Below are positions 1-8,663 of a stretch of DNA of 64,000 bases, piece by piece. This stretch comes from Acidisarcina sp963790505. Its GTDB lineage: Bacteria; Acidobacteriota; Terriglobia; Terriglobales; Acidobacteriaceae. The position numbers were made by a program, and so were the translations under genes. A model generated the notes under the pieces. That model was not told the DNA's origin. It did no database searches and saw nothing but the letters and a program-made list of their open reading frames with translations. The stretch spans positions 992,001 through 1,056,000 of the forward strand of contig CAWBOT010000005.1 in NCBI GenBank assembly GCA_963790505.1. Direction: 5' to 3'. How positions within the stretch are numbered: the first letter of the stretch is position 1; the number at the start of each line of letters is the position of its first letter.

Positions 1-986
1 ACGAGTCGCATGTCACGGTGCCGCAGCTACACGGGATGTGGCACGGCGATCGCTCGCGCAAGCAGAACCTGGTCGACTACGGGTTTCGGCTGCCATCGGC
101 GATGGATAATCGGCCGCTTAAATTTGAGGAGTTCGAGAGCCGCACCGGGCAGGTCATCTATGTTTCTGCGACGCCGAGCGCCTACGAACTTACTAAGTCA
201 TCGGGAGTTGTGGTCGAGCAGATTATACGACCGACGGGATTAGTCGATCCGGAGATTGAGATTCGGCCTATCCGCGGGCAGATCGATGACTTGCTAGCTG
301 AGATTCGCACCCGGGCGGCAAAGAATGAACGGGTGCTGGTGACGACGCTCACCAAGCGAATGGCGGAGGACCTGGCGGGCTACTACTCCGAGGTTGGGGT
401 TCGCTGCCGTTACATGCACTCGGAGATCGAGACGCTTGAGCGGATCCGGATTCTGCGTGATCTACGGAAGGGCGAATACGATGTGCTCATCGGCATTAAC
501 TTGTTGCGCGAAGGTCTCGATCTGCCCGAAGTTTCGCTCGTCGCCATTCTCGATGCGGATAAAGAGGGATTTCTGCGCAGTTCAGGATCGTTGATCCAGA
601 CGATCGGCCGGGCTGCGCGTAACATCAATGGTCGCGCAATTCTGTACGGCGACAAGATGACCGACTCGATGAAGCAGGCGATTGGTGAAACGAATCGCCG
701 GCGAGAGGTGCAGGTCGCCTATAACGAAGAGCATGGCATCACGCCGACATCAATCATTCGCGCCATCGATATGTCACTGGCACAGATATTAAAGGCAGAA
801 TATGCGGATCTGGCCGACGCGGATGAGAGCTTGCCTGACTTTAAGAACCAGTTGGAGCTTGACGCTCATATTGGCAATCTCGAATCTGACATGCGCGAAG
901 CAGCGAAGAAGTTTGAGTTTGAGAAGGCGGCGAAGCTGAGGGACCTGGTGAAGGAGTTGCGGACGAAGGAATTTCTGTTCTCGTAG
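1..986 (+). CDS. uvrB: UvrABC system protein B, C-terminal part (5' truncated by window edge)
   Basis: Damage-recognition helicase subunit of nucleotide excision repair, working with UvrA and UvrC. About 327 C-terminal residues are present and the frame (starting at base 3) is open to the left edge. It begins in the conserved stretch ESHVTVPQ, then GDRSRKQNLVDYGFRLPSA, the helicase motifs TLTKRMAEDL and GINLLREGLDLPEVSLV, and QTIGRAARN. It ends in a UVR domain (EFEKAAKLRDLVKELR), the UvrC-binding hairpin. The gene is convergent with the imuC gene; the 34 bp between them contain a weak GATGG/CCATC stem followed by TTTATT that could act as terminator. Confidence 0.97.
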   Translation, partial: ESHVTVPQLHGMWHGDRSRKQNLVDYGFRLPSAMDNRPLKFEEFESRTGQVIYVSATPSAYELTKSSGVVVEQIIRPTGLVDPEIEIRPIRGQIDDLLAEIRTRAAKNERVLVTTLTKRMAEDLAGYYSEVGVRCRYMHSEIETLERIRILRDLRKGEYDVLIGINLLREGLDLPEVSLVAILDADKEGFLRSSGSLIQTIGRAARNINGRAILYGDKMTDSMKQAIGETNRRREVQVAYNEEHGITPTSIIRAIDMSLAQILKAEYADLADADESLPDFKNQLELDAHIGNLESDMREAAKKFEFEKAAKLRDLVKELRTKEFLFS

Positions 987-1020
987 CGTGAGCTTGATGG
1001 TCCGATCGAAGCCATCTTTA

Positions 1021-4000
1021 TTAGTGGAAATCATGAGAGCGGACTGCTACATCGCTCACCGACAGGGGTAATACGCGCTCTGCTCGAACGTGAACAACCG
1101 TGTCCTGGTTTTGCAGCTTTCCTTCGATGAGCAGAAACTTGCCGCGAGAGATCAGCACACGTTCCCGCTCGTAGAGCTGGGGTCCGATGATGACGTTCAA
1201 TATCCCGGTTTCGTCTTCCATCGAGAGGAAGATGAAGCCTTTTGCTGTTCCAGGGCGCTGCCGGGCGATGACACAACCCGCTGTGCGTACGCAAGCGCCA
1301 TCGCGGTGCGACTGCAGATCCTGCGCCGAGAGAATGCGGCGGCGGCGAAGCTCTTCGCGGCGGTAGGCCATGGGATGGCGACCAACCGTAAGGCCGGTGC
1401 CGGAATAGTCCGCAACGAGGCGCTCTTCGGTGGTCATCCTCTGTAAAGGGGATTGATCAGCTTCGGAGGTTGGAGAGACATCGCGTTGTCGCAGTAACGG
1501 CCCAACCGGACGCCCGGCCTGCTCCACTTGCCAAAGCGCGTCACGGCGATGTTCGATACCGCCAAGGCTGTTGAGTGCTCCGACCTGAGCGAGCTGCTTC
1601 AGTTCGCGCGGGTTCAGCGCGGGGACGCGCAGGGCGAGATCGTCGGTCGAAAGAAACGGGCCATCGCGCTTACGCGCCTCGACCAAAGCTTGCCCGGATT
1701 GCTGGCGCAATCCTTTGACATATAACAAGCCCATGCGCAGCGACAGGCTTTCATCGTTTTCTTTTTGTACTGTGCATTGCCAGTCGGATTGCAATGCATC
1801 GATGACGCGGATGCGCAATCCATGACGCTGCGCATCTTTGACCAAGACGGCCGGCATATAGAAGCCCATGGGTTGATTGTTCAACATGGCGCAGGTGAAT
1901 GCCGCCAGATAATGCACCTTGAAATACGCCGAGGCATAGGCGATGAGCGCGAAGCTGGCCGCGTGCGACTCGGGAAATCCATAGAGGGCGAAGGATGAAA
2001 TTCCCTGGACGATGCGGTCTTGCGTTGGCGCGTCGAGGTTGCGTTCGGTCATGCCGCGGCGGAGCTTGACTTCGAGCTCCTTCATTCGAGCCATCGAACG
2101 TTTCATGCCAACGGCGCGGCGAAGCTCTTCTGCTTCAGCGCCGGTAAAACCGGCGACGGTCATCGCGATGCGCAATAACTGCTCCTGAAAAAGCGGTACG
2201 CCCAAGGTTCGCTCAAGCACCGGCTTTAATGAGGGATGCAGGTAGGTGACTTCTTCTTTGCCTTGCCGGCGGCGCATGTAAGGGTTCATGTTTCCTCCGA
2301 CAATGGGCCCAGGGCGAATGATCGCTACCTGCACCACAATGTCGTAGAAAACCTTCGGCATGTTGCGCGGCAGAGAAGCCATCTGCGCGCGGCTCTCCAC
2401 CTGGAACATACCGACAGTGTCAGCGCGTTGCAGCGTCTGGTAGACAAGTGAATCATCGGACGGTATCTGGGCAAAATCCTCAGTCTTTCCGTAGTGCTGC
2501 GGAATGAGATCGAGACAGTCTTTGACGACGGCCATCATCCCCAAACCGAGCAGATCTACTTTTACCAATCCAAGGTCGGAGCAATCTTCTTTGTCCCATT
2601 GCACGACTGTTCGCCCGGGCATCGAAGCTCGCTCGAGCGGAACCACACGGTTCAGCTGCCCCTGGCAGATCACCATGCCTCCGGAATGCTGGCCTAAATG
2701 CCGCGGCAGGTCCTGAAGCCGGAGGGTCAGCTCCAGATACTTTGCGATGCGAGGGTGGTTGAGATCGAAGCCCGCATGGTGAAAATTATGGGCCATGGTG
2801 TCATTGGGTCCACGCCATTCCCAATTGCCAACCAGGCTCGATAGACGTCTGAGCGTCTCTTCATCGAAGCCGAGCGACTTGCCAACTTCGCGCGCCGCTG
2901 ACCTGCCCCGATAGGTGATCACATTGGCGGTCATCGCCGCGCCGAGTTCGCCATATCGCTGGTAGACGTATTGAATCGCTTGCTCACGCTTCTCGCCGGA
3001 GGGAAGATCGAGATCAACATCGGGCCATTCGCCGCGGCTCTCGCTCAGGAAGCGCTCGAATAGGAGCTCCATGCCGACCGGATCAATCGCCGTAATCTCA
3101 AGCGCGTAGCAAACGACGGAGTTTGCTGCGCTACCGCGCCCCTGGATGAGGATGCTATTTCGCTTACAGAACTCGACGATGTCCCAGACGATCAGAAAAT
3201 ATCCGGCAAAACCAAGCTTTGCGATCAGGGTAAGCTCGCGCTCGACCTGCTTTTTCACTTTTTCGAGGAGGTCGGGTTTGCCCTTGACGCCATAGCGCTT
3301 CACGACCCCTTCGTCGACACGCTTACGCAGAAAGCTATCCATGGTTTCGCTATCGGGGACGGGATAGCGAGGGAATTCGTAACCGAGATCGCGCATTTTA
3401 AATCCCAGACGTTTCGATAAAGCGCTTGTGTTGGCGATGGCGTGCGGGACGTCCTTGAAAATTGCGTTCATCTCTTTTGCCGAGCGCAAATGTCTTTGCG
3501 AATTCACGGCGAGCAGGCGGCCGGCATGATCAAGATCGGTGTGGTGACGAATGGCGGTGAAGAGGTCCAGTACTTCGCGCTCATAAACTGTCGCGTATCG
3601 AACGCCATTAGTGGCCAGCACAGGAAGCCGCAATGATTCTGCGATGCGTAGTGCGGCTTGATTGCGCCATTCTTCTTCGCGCTCCTGATGGCGCTGAATT
3701 TCTACATAAACATTTTTGCGGCCGAAGATAGAAATAAGTTGCTCTACTACTTTCACCCCAGCAGTGTTTCCACCGCGGGTAATTGCAGCGGCAAGCGGTC
3801 CTTCGTCGCCGCCGGTAAGGCAGATCAACCCTTCTGAGAAGCATTCGAGATCATCGAGAGTTGCAGCGCCCTCGCATTTGTTGGTCTCTCTCATCTTGAA
3901 TTGCGTAATCATCTGGCACAGGTTCTGATAGCCGGCACGCGAGGTACAGAGCAGCGGCAGACGCGTAGGCCCAGAAAGATGCTGATGCGGCAGCCATTCC

Positions 4001-4242
4001 GGGAGGGGCAGTCGAGGCCCGAATCCCTGCACGGAGATTTCAGCACCGACATGAGCGCAGACATTGTCCTTTTCGCTTTGCATATGAAAGCGCGGCGAAC
4101 CGTAGAAGCCATTTCGGTCAAGGAGGGCCATGGCCGGCATTTCCAATTCGGCGGCGCGCTCGATGAGCGCCTCAGGCAGTGAAGCGGCCTCAAGAAAACT
4201 GAAGGCGCTGGCGGCATGAAGCTCGACATACGGCTCAGTCAT
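1021..4242 (-). CDS. imuC: Error-prone DNA polymerase III alpha-like ImuC (DnaE2)
   Basis: Polymerase of the SOS mutasome, which bypasses lesions together with ImuA and ImuB. The 1073-residue protein has an N-terminal PHP domain (starts MTEPYVELHAASAFSFLEAA), the C-family polymerase core with GRGSAANSVVCYAL and WPDVDLDLPSG carrying the catalytic aspartates, LVKVDLLGLGMM, and a C-terminal OB fold (LSMEDETGILNVIIGP). The start was set at 4242 because MTEPYVELHA is the usual DnaE2 beginning and it overlaps the imuB stop by 8 bp, which suggests translational coupling. The frame remains open to 4281, but the extra 13 residues look unconserved. DnaE2 is distinguished from DnaE1 by its length and by the cassette context. 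Confidence 0.95.
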   Translation of the reverse strand: MTEPYVELHAASAFSFLEAASLPEALIERAAELEMPAMALLDRNGFYGSPRFHMQSEKDNVCAHVGAEISVQGFGPRLPLPEWLPHQHLSGPTRLPLLCTSRAGYQNLCQMITQFKMRETNKCEGAATLDDLECFSEGLICLTGGDEGPLAAAITRGGNTAGVKVVEQLISIFGRKNVYVEIQRHQEREEEWRNQAALRIAESLRLPVLATNGVRYATVYEREVLDLFTAIRHHTDLDHAGRLLAVNSQRHLRSAKEMNAIFKDVPHAIANTSALSKRLGFKMRDLGYEFPRYPVPDSETMDSFLRKRVDEGVVKRYGVKGKPDLLEKVKKQVERELTLIAKLGFAGYFLIVWDIVEFCKRNSILIQGRGSAANSVVCYALEITAIDPVGMELLFERFLSESRGEWPDVDLDLPSGEKREQAIQYVYQRYGELGAAMTANVITYRGRSAAREVGKSLGFDEETLRRLSSLVGNWEWRGPNDTMAHNFHHAGFDLNHPRIAKYLELTLRLQDLPRHLGQHSGGMVICQGQLNRVVPLERASMPGRTVVQWDKEDCSDLGLVKVDLLGLGMMAVVKDCLDLIPQHYGKTEDFAQIPSDDSLVYQTLQRADTVGMFQVESRAQMASLPRNMPKVFYDIVVQVAIIRPGPIVGGNMNPYMRRRQGKEEVTYLHPSLKPVLERTLGVPLFQEQLLRIAMTVAGFTGAEAEELRRAVGMKRSMARMKELEVKLRRGMTERNLDAPTQDRIVQGISSFALYGFPESHAASFALIAYASAYFKVHYLAAFTCAMLNNQPMGFYMPAVLVKDAQRHGLRIRVIDALQSDWQCTVQKENDESLSLRMGLLYVKGLRQQSGQALVEARKRDGPFLSTDDLALRVPALNPRELKQLAQVGALNSLGGIEHRRDALWQVEQAGRPVGPLLRQRDVSPTSEADQSPLQRMTTEERLVADYSGTGLTVGRHPMAYRREELRRRRILSAQDLQSHRDGACVRTAGCVIARQRPGTAKGFIFLSMEDETGILNVIIGPQLYERERVLISRGKFLLIEGKLQNQDTVVHVRAERVLPLSVSDVAVRSHDFH

Positions 4243-5773
4243 AGAGCGCCTCGATTTGCCAGCGGCCGCTTGTGAGATCACGTGTCATGCAGCAACAGAG
4301 CAGGGAACTTGTCCGGTCAGGGAAAGTATTATTGCGCGCGCGGGCAATGACGTCCCACTCCTCAACAGACCAAAGACTCTCGCTCCACCAGTCGCCGGCA
4401 GCGCGCCAAGGGCCATAACATGTCTCCACGTCATAGCCGACGCTACGAAAATAAAAACTGTGCGGACGATTGTTACGTATTGTCATGGTTACGTGTTCAG
4501 GTGGGCGAAGACAACGCATCGCTACGGCTGGGAACTTCGGTTCCAGCAAAGTCTCACGTCCTATTGAGGAAAGAGAAACCGAAAAAGGCTTGAGCCGAAA
4601 AGCATCGGGATGGTGGGTGTCTTTGAGCTCCACGCTGCCCACGCGGTCTTCGCCTACAAGAGCGCGAATGCGAGCGAGGGTCACATCCAGACGACCGGGT
4701 TCGGGCAATTGAGGCGAAAACAAGCCGAGCTGGACCTTTCCGACTTTGCCCGTTTCTGCCTTGAGGCGCAGCGAAATCACGGCCGCGTTTGGAGGATGCG
4801 CAATCCAGTCCAGATGCAGCAGTTTGAGCCATAGCTGCTTGTCATTTGACGGCAACGCGGGGCGCACGATACGGGTATGAATGCCGCCCCCCTCCAGTCC
4901 CAGCTCGGCAGTGAGTTGAGCGAGAGAGAGAATTCGCGCCTTTGCGCGCGCGATCAATTGCTCGAGCATCATGCTTACGCCAAAGAGCAGGGAATCGAGC
5001 ACATCAACAGGAGAATCGAGTTCGATGCATTCCTCGAGGGCGATCACCGATTCGACGGGAAGAAAGAGGTGCGGAGCTTCGCCGCGTGCCAGCAATCGGA
5101 GGCGTTTGCCCTCCTGCCCAAGGCGGGCGACCAGGTCTTTCTCTGGAAGCATGGCCAGCTCTCCGAGTGTGGTTACTCCCCATTGCGAAAATGTTTCGGC
5201 ATATCCTGCGGGTGGAGCGAGCACCGAGAGCGGCAGGCGAGCAAGGGATCGCCGCTCCTCACCTGGCGAAATAACAATCGTATCTCTGGTAGTTACGGGT
5301 CCTCGCGCAAGACACACAGCCGTATGGAAGTTGGCACTGACGGCAATCGAAGATGTAACACCGATGGTTGCGAATGCCTGCTGAACGCGAATCGTCAATT
5401 GTTGAGGAGGCCCAAAGAGCTTCTCCGTTCCTGAAATATCGAGGACACAACTGAAGTCCAGCTCGCTGTCGAGGGTTTCGATGCGGGGGGAAAAGCTGTC
5501 CGCCAATTCAAGGAGCGCAAGCCGTGCGGCCTGCTCTTCCGCCGCAGAACGCTTCAGCAGAACCACTGATGGAAAGCTGTCCATTTCAGCACGGCTCATA
5601 CTCCGCTCAATACCTAGCGTCCGTGCGCTCTTATTAAGCGAGCAAACCTGCTGAAATGGGGGCTCTCCATCGATAACGGCGATTGCGCGTGCACGCAGCT
5701 CGGGACGCATTCGCAGCAGCGCCTGCGTGGGAAATTCCCGGGCGTACGCGCAGAGATAGAGTTCGCTGCTCAT
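4235..5773 (-). CDS. imuB: ImuB, Y-family polymerase-like protein of the mutasome
   Basis: Non-catalytic Y-family (DinB-like) adaptor; in known ImuABC systems ImuB contacts the beta clamp and brings ImuA and ImuC together. The 512-residue protein starts MSSELYLCAYAREFP and has palm and finger segments (VCSLNKSARTLGIERSMSRAE) and VLDISGTEKLFG, where an active Y-family enzyme would have an SxDE-like acidic motif. The start at 5773 forms an ATGA overlap with the imuA stop, so the two are probably translated together. The C-terminal section includes RPPEHVTMTIRNNRPHSFYF. Lack of the catalytic acids is inferred from reading, not alignment. Confidence 0.93.
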   Translation of the reverse strand: MSSELYLCAYAREFPTQALLRMRPELRARAIAVIDGEPPFQQVCSLNKSARTLGIERSMSRAEMDSFPSVVLLKRSAAEEQAARLALLELADSFSPRIETLDSELDFSCVLDISGTEKLFGPPQQLTIRVQQAFATIGVTSSIAVSANFHTAVCLARGPVTTRDTIVISPGEERRSLARLPLSVLAPPAGYAETFSQWGVTTLGELAMLPEKDLVARLGQEGKRLRLLARGEAPHLFLPVESVIALEECIELDSPVDVLDSLLFGVSMMLEQLIARAKARILSLAQLTAELGLEGGGIHTRIVRPALPSNDKQLWLKLLHLDWIAHPPNAAVISLRLKAETGKVGKVQLGLFSPQLPEPGRLDVTLARIRALVGEDRVGSVELKDTHHPDAFRLKPFSVSLSSIGRETLLEPKFPAVAMRCLRPPEHVTMTIRNNRPHSFYFRSVGYDVETCYGPWRAAGDWWSESLWSVEEWDVIARARNNTFPDRTSSLLCCCMTRDLTSGRWQIEALYD

Positions 5774-6933
5774 CGGACGCTCGTCCACGGAGTGCGGCTG
5801 CGCCACTCGGCGGTATTGGCCCGCTGCGGGGGCTTCCGGATCGGAATGACATTGGCCGTTTCCTGCTCGAAGCGACGGCGCGACAACTCAGCATGGTTTC
5901 GCAAACCGGCAAAGACGGTTGCGCCAATTGCAAGGTGCGTGGCGGAGTCAAGTCGCAGAACCATGCCGGCGCTGCTTTTGGCGCATGGATGCTGGGTGAG
6001 CAGCAGAAAGCTGGTTTGGGTGCGCTCGACGGCGGCGCGATAGCGGAACCAGGTCGCCAGCGGGATGCGCGAGGAAAAATCAGGGCTAATGCCGCCCATA
6101 TCGAGGACAATCGCACTGAAGCCGCCAGCGTGGAGCAACAGGTCGGTGACCCGCAGCGCCTGATCGAGCCGCGACCATGGTTTGCCCGGACGTGGAGAGG
6201 AAATGCTCCCGGATTTTCCGGAACTCACTATCGGCTCAAAGCTTTTCTTGTGCGGTCGCGGCTTATGCTGCGGCTCGGCACAACGCGGTTCATAGGCCTC
6301 GCGCTGCTCGAGCACATAAGTTCCGCGGCGAGCGGGCTGACGGTCAGTGGCGACCTGTTCTTCGCGAGAAGGGATGGCTGTTAGCGAGCGGTTGGGCGCT
6401 CCTGGCGTGCCGATGATTTTGTCGCGCTTGTATTTCGGTCTCGCTCCCAGCAAATCGCCGATGGCCGACGGGAGGCCGTGACTCTCGCTGCGCGGATGCG
6501 GGCTGTTCCCACCCAGCTGGACCCTGGTCGTTGGCGGTGGCTCGATGGGCTGCCATGGATCTTGAGGCTTCGTAGCAGGTTGTGGCGGAGGATTACCGCA
6601 GCGAACCCAGAGCAGACGGTCGAGGTCGACGCCGGCTGCCGCGGCGGATTCGGGATGAAGCGCATCGGAGACATCGACCCATGCGCAGACTTTGCCCTGC
6701 TGGGTAAGCTGGGCGAGAAATGCCAGCGCGAGACTGGTTCTTCCGGAGCACTCAGGGCCTGCAATTTCACTGATCGCCCCGATAGGTAGACCACCCCCGA
6801 GCAACTCATCGAGCGCAGCAATTCCGGTTGCCACGACGGGACGAATCGCCTGCGGACGCGGCGTCAGCGCGGAGGGGATTCGCTGCGCGAGAGCAGCTTC
6901 AATTTCGGCCCGAATTTGTGCGGAGGCAGACAT
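5770..6933 (-). CDS. imuA: ImuA, RecA-like SOS mutagenesis protein
   Basis: First gene of the imuA-imuB-imuC operon. The 387-residue protein begins MSASAQIRAEIEAALAQ and contains a RecA/SulA-like core: TGIAALDELLGGGLPIGAISEI followed by a modified Walker A, GPECSGRTSLALAF. A long middle segment (about residues 135-255) is low in conservation and rich in Pro, Arg and Gln, then the fold resumes with VTDLLLHAGGFSAIVLDMGG and LLLTQHPCAKSSAGMVLRLDS. The start at 6933 fits the RecA-like domain spacing; the frame is open to 6987. ImuA stops inside the ImuB start codon (ATGA). In other bacteria the cassette is LexA-controlled. Confidence 0.88.
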   Translation of the reverse strand: MSASAQIRAEIEAALAQRIPSALTPRPQAIRPVVATGIAALDELLGGGLPIGAISEIAGPECSGRTSLALAFLAQLTQQGKVCAWVDVSDALHPESAAAAGVDLDRLLWVRCGNPPPQPATKPQDPWQPIEPPPTTRVQLGGNSPHPRSESHGLPSAIGDLLGARPKYKRDKIIGTPGAPNRSLTAIPSREEQVATDRQPARRGTYVLEQREAYEPRCAEPQHKPRPHKKSFEPIVSSGKSGSISSPRPGKPWSRLDQALRVTDLLLHAGGFSAIVLDMGGISPDFSSRIPLATWFRYRAAVERTQTSFLLLTQHPCAKSSAGMVLRLDSATHLAIGATVFAGLRNHAELSRRRFEQETANVIPIRKPPQRANTAEWRSRTPWTSVR

Positions 6934-6950
6934 GTATAAGGCCCACGATC

Positions 6951-6967
6951 TTCGCCTTATATTCGCC
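6951..6967 (-). promoter_or_regulatory. Candidate operator upstream of imuA: GGCGAA direct repeat, 11-bp period
   Basis: On the minus strand the sequence GGCGAATATAAGGCGAA lies 18 bp before the imuA start codon: two GGCGAA half-sites separated by TATAA. Direct repeats on one helical turn are the arrangement of LexA boxes in some bacteria (GTTC-N7-GTTC in alphaproteobacteria), but the half-site here differs. TATAAG inside it could also be a -10 hexamer; no good -35 is evident at 16-18 bp. This is inference from position and symmetry only. Confidence 0.25.
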
Positions 6968-7115
6968 CATGACGGACTCATGCGCAATCGCTATTTCTGA
7001 ATTTTGTGCCTCAACTATTGGGCAGAAAGGCTGTAATTGCCTGAATATAGGACAAATACACCCACGCTAATTTATTGGAAATAGCGTAGGGAGCTATGAG
7101 GATGCGCGAACAGAC

Positions 7116-8004
7116 TTAGAGATACTTGGTCCAATCGGTGCCCTTGAACCAGTAAGCGAGCCGCTCTTCCAGCCATTGATTGGCGGTCCGCGAGGCGATC
7201 CAGGAGTTCAAGTAATTAACGAAATCCATATCCCCGCGACGCACAGCAAAAGCGGTAGGAAAGGTAGACAGTTTCACGCCCGGAGGGGAAGTTACACTCT
7301 GGGGAAAGAATTTAGCGACGAGTTCAGGCCGTGGACTGTCCGCAACAGCGGCGTCGAGTTTGCCTTTGACCAAGTCGTCAAAAAGGGCCCCGTCGTCGGT
7401 ATAAGTCTTGATCTGCGCCTCAGAGAGCAACCTGCCGGTCATCTCCTCGGCTGTGGTTGCCCGGAGTACTCCAATCCTGAGGGTCGGCTTGTCGAACTCC
7501 TGCAGAGTTTTCGAGTCCGCCGGCGGTCTTGAGGTTTGCGGCCAGTGTGACGTCGGTGTTGTAGTAGGGTGCGCTGAAGTTTATCTGTAAGGCGCGGTCG
7601 GCGACGATGGAGAAGCCCGAGATAATAATGTCGTAGCGATCGGCCAATAAATCGGAGATCAGATAGGGAAACTCAACGGGGTGAAACTCGACTTCCACTC
7701 CCATATCGCGTGCGAGTTTCCTGGCGACGTCAACTGAGAGACCGATGAGGTTTCCCTGTTTGTCATGCATCGCCCAAGGTACGATCTGGGTTATGCCGAC
7801 ACGGAGCTTGCCTCTCTTCTCGATCTCGGCCAGCATGTCTACGGTTACGCGTGGCGCGACAGTATCGTTTTTCACAGGAGCTGGTCCGGCGGAGGGTGCT
7901 GCCTGCGCATGAGATTTTAGGGCGGGCAGGAAGCAGGCGGATAAGAGCAGAACTGAAGCACGGAGACGAAGTGCAGTCATGGTGATTAAAGAGCGTCTTC
8001 TCAT
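7116..8004 (-). pseudogene. Transporter substrate-binding protein (SBP_bac_3 family), frameshifted
   Basis: Periplasmic amino-acid-type binding protein interrupted by a +1 shift. The first part (8004 down to about 7512) has a signal peptide (ASVLLLSACFLPALKSHAQA) and ends in frame with RGKLRVGITQIVPWA, GLSVDVARKLARDMGVEVEF and PYYNTDVTLAANLKTAGGL. The second part resumes in another frame as KTLQEFDKPTLRIGVLRATT and runs to GTDWTKYL. Removing one base near 7512 (the G of CTCGAAAA on the minus strand) restores AGGLKTLQEF and a 295-residue protein. The start codon directly follows the stop of the DUF3011 gene. No permease or ATPase gene is nearby. It may be true decay or a sequencing error. Confidence 0.85.
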
Positions 8005-8574
8005 CTAGCGGTACCTGCTGGGGCGGTTGTAAAAGCCGTCGTTATATCCAGTGGCAAAGTCGTTTTCAAATTGACGGCCGTAACGGTTGCGGTATCTCTG
8101 GTAATAGGGATCGATGTTGTCGTCCCAGTCGCGCTGCCCGCGGCGATAGCCGTCCCAATAGGCGTTTCGCTGGAGTTCGTAATAGTCGTCGCCATTGTCG
8201 TTGTTGTTGTTTTGAGCGGCGACGATCGAGCCAATGACGATGGCTCCGAGGATGCCGGCGGCAATTGCGTTGCCGGTATTGTCGCTTCCGCCGCTGTTGT
8301 TGTTATTGCCGTTGCCGAACTGGAATTGGGCGCGGCAGCCGCGGTCGACCCATATGCCGCGATAGTCGTATCCCCAGCTATAGCCCTGCTGGCACGCAGA
8401 GCCGGAGATTTGCCGGGTCATGCGGACCTGGTTCTGAGTGTTGGCACGGCAGTAGTGGTAGCTACCGTCGTCGCTGGAGCAGGTAAGCGAGCCGCTCTGG
8501 GCCAGAGTGGGCATGGTCCAGGCAATCATCGTGGCGATGAGGGCTACAGAGGTTGATCGATACAGGCTCTTCAT
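8005..8574 (-). CDS. DUF3011 domain-containing secreted protein
   Basis: Function unknown. The 189-residue protein has a signal peptide (cleavage probably after MPTLAQ) and a DUF3011 module at about residues 28-85: LTCSSDDGSYHYC, then RMTRQISGSACQQGYSWGYD, RGIWVDRGCRAQF, with four cysteines likely to form disulfides. Next come an Asn/Gly-rich linker, a short hydrophobic helix (AIAAGILGAIVIGSIVAA) and a Tyr/Arg/Asp-rich tail. Its stop abuts the start of the solute-binding protein gene, so the two are probably cotranscribed. The hydrophobic segment suggests it may stay membrane-associated. Confidence 0.85.
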   Translation of the reverse strand: MKSLYRSTSVALIATMIAWTMPTLAQSGSLTCSSDDGSYHYCRANTQNQVRMTRQISGSACQQGYSWGYDYRGIWVDRGCRAQFQFGNGNNNNSGGSDNTGNAIAAGILGAIVIGSIVAAQNNNNDNGDDYYELQRNAYWDGYRRGQRDWDDNIDPYYQRYRNRYGRQFENDFATGYNDGFYNRPSRYR

Positions 8575-8663
8575 CGTACGTACCTACCTGCTTTGCTCAT
8601 AGTGGATCGAGTTTGCCGATCTTGAGAATCGTAACTCATGACGGCGAAAAACAGTCAGAGCAT

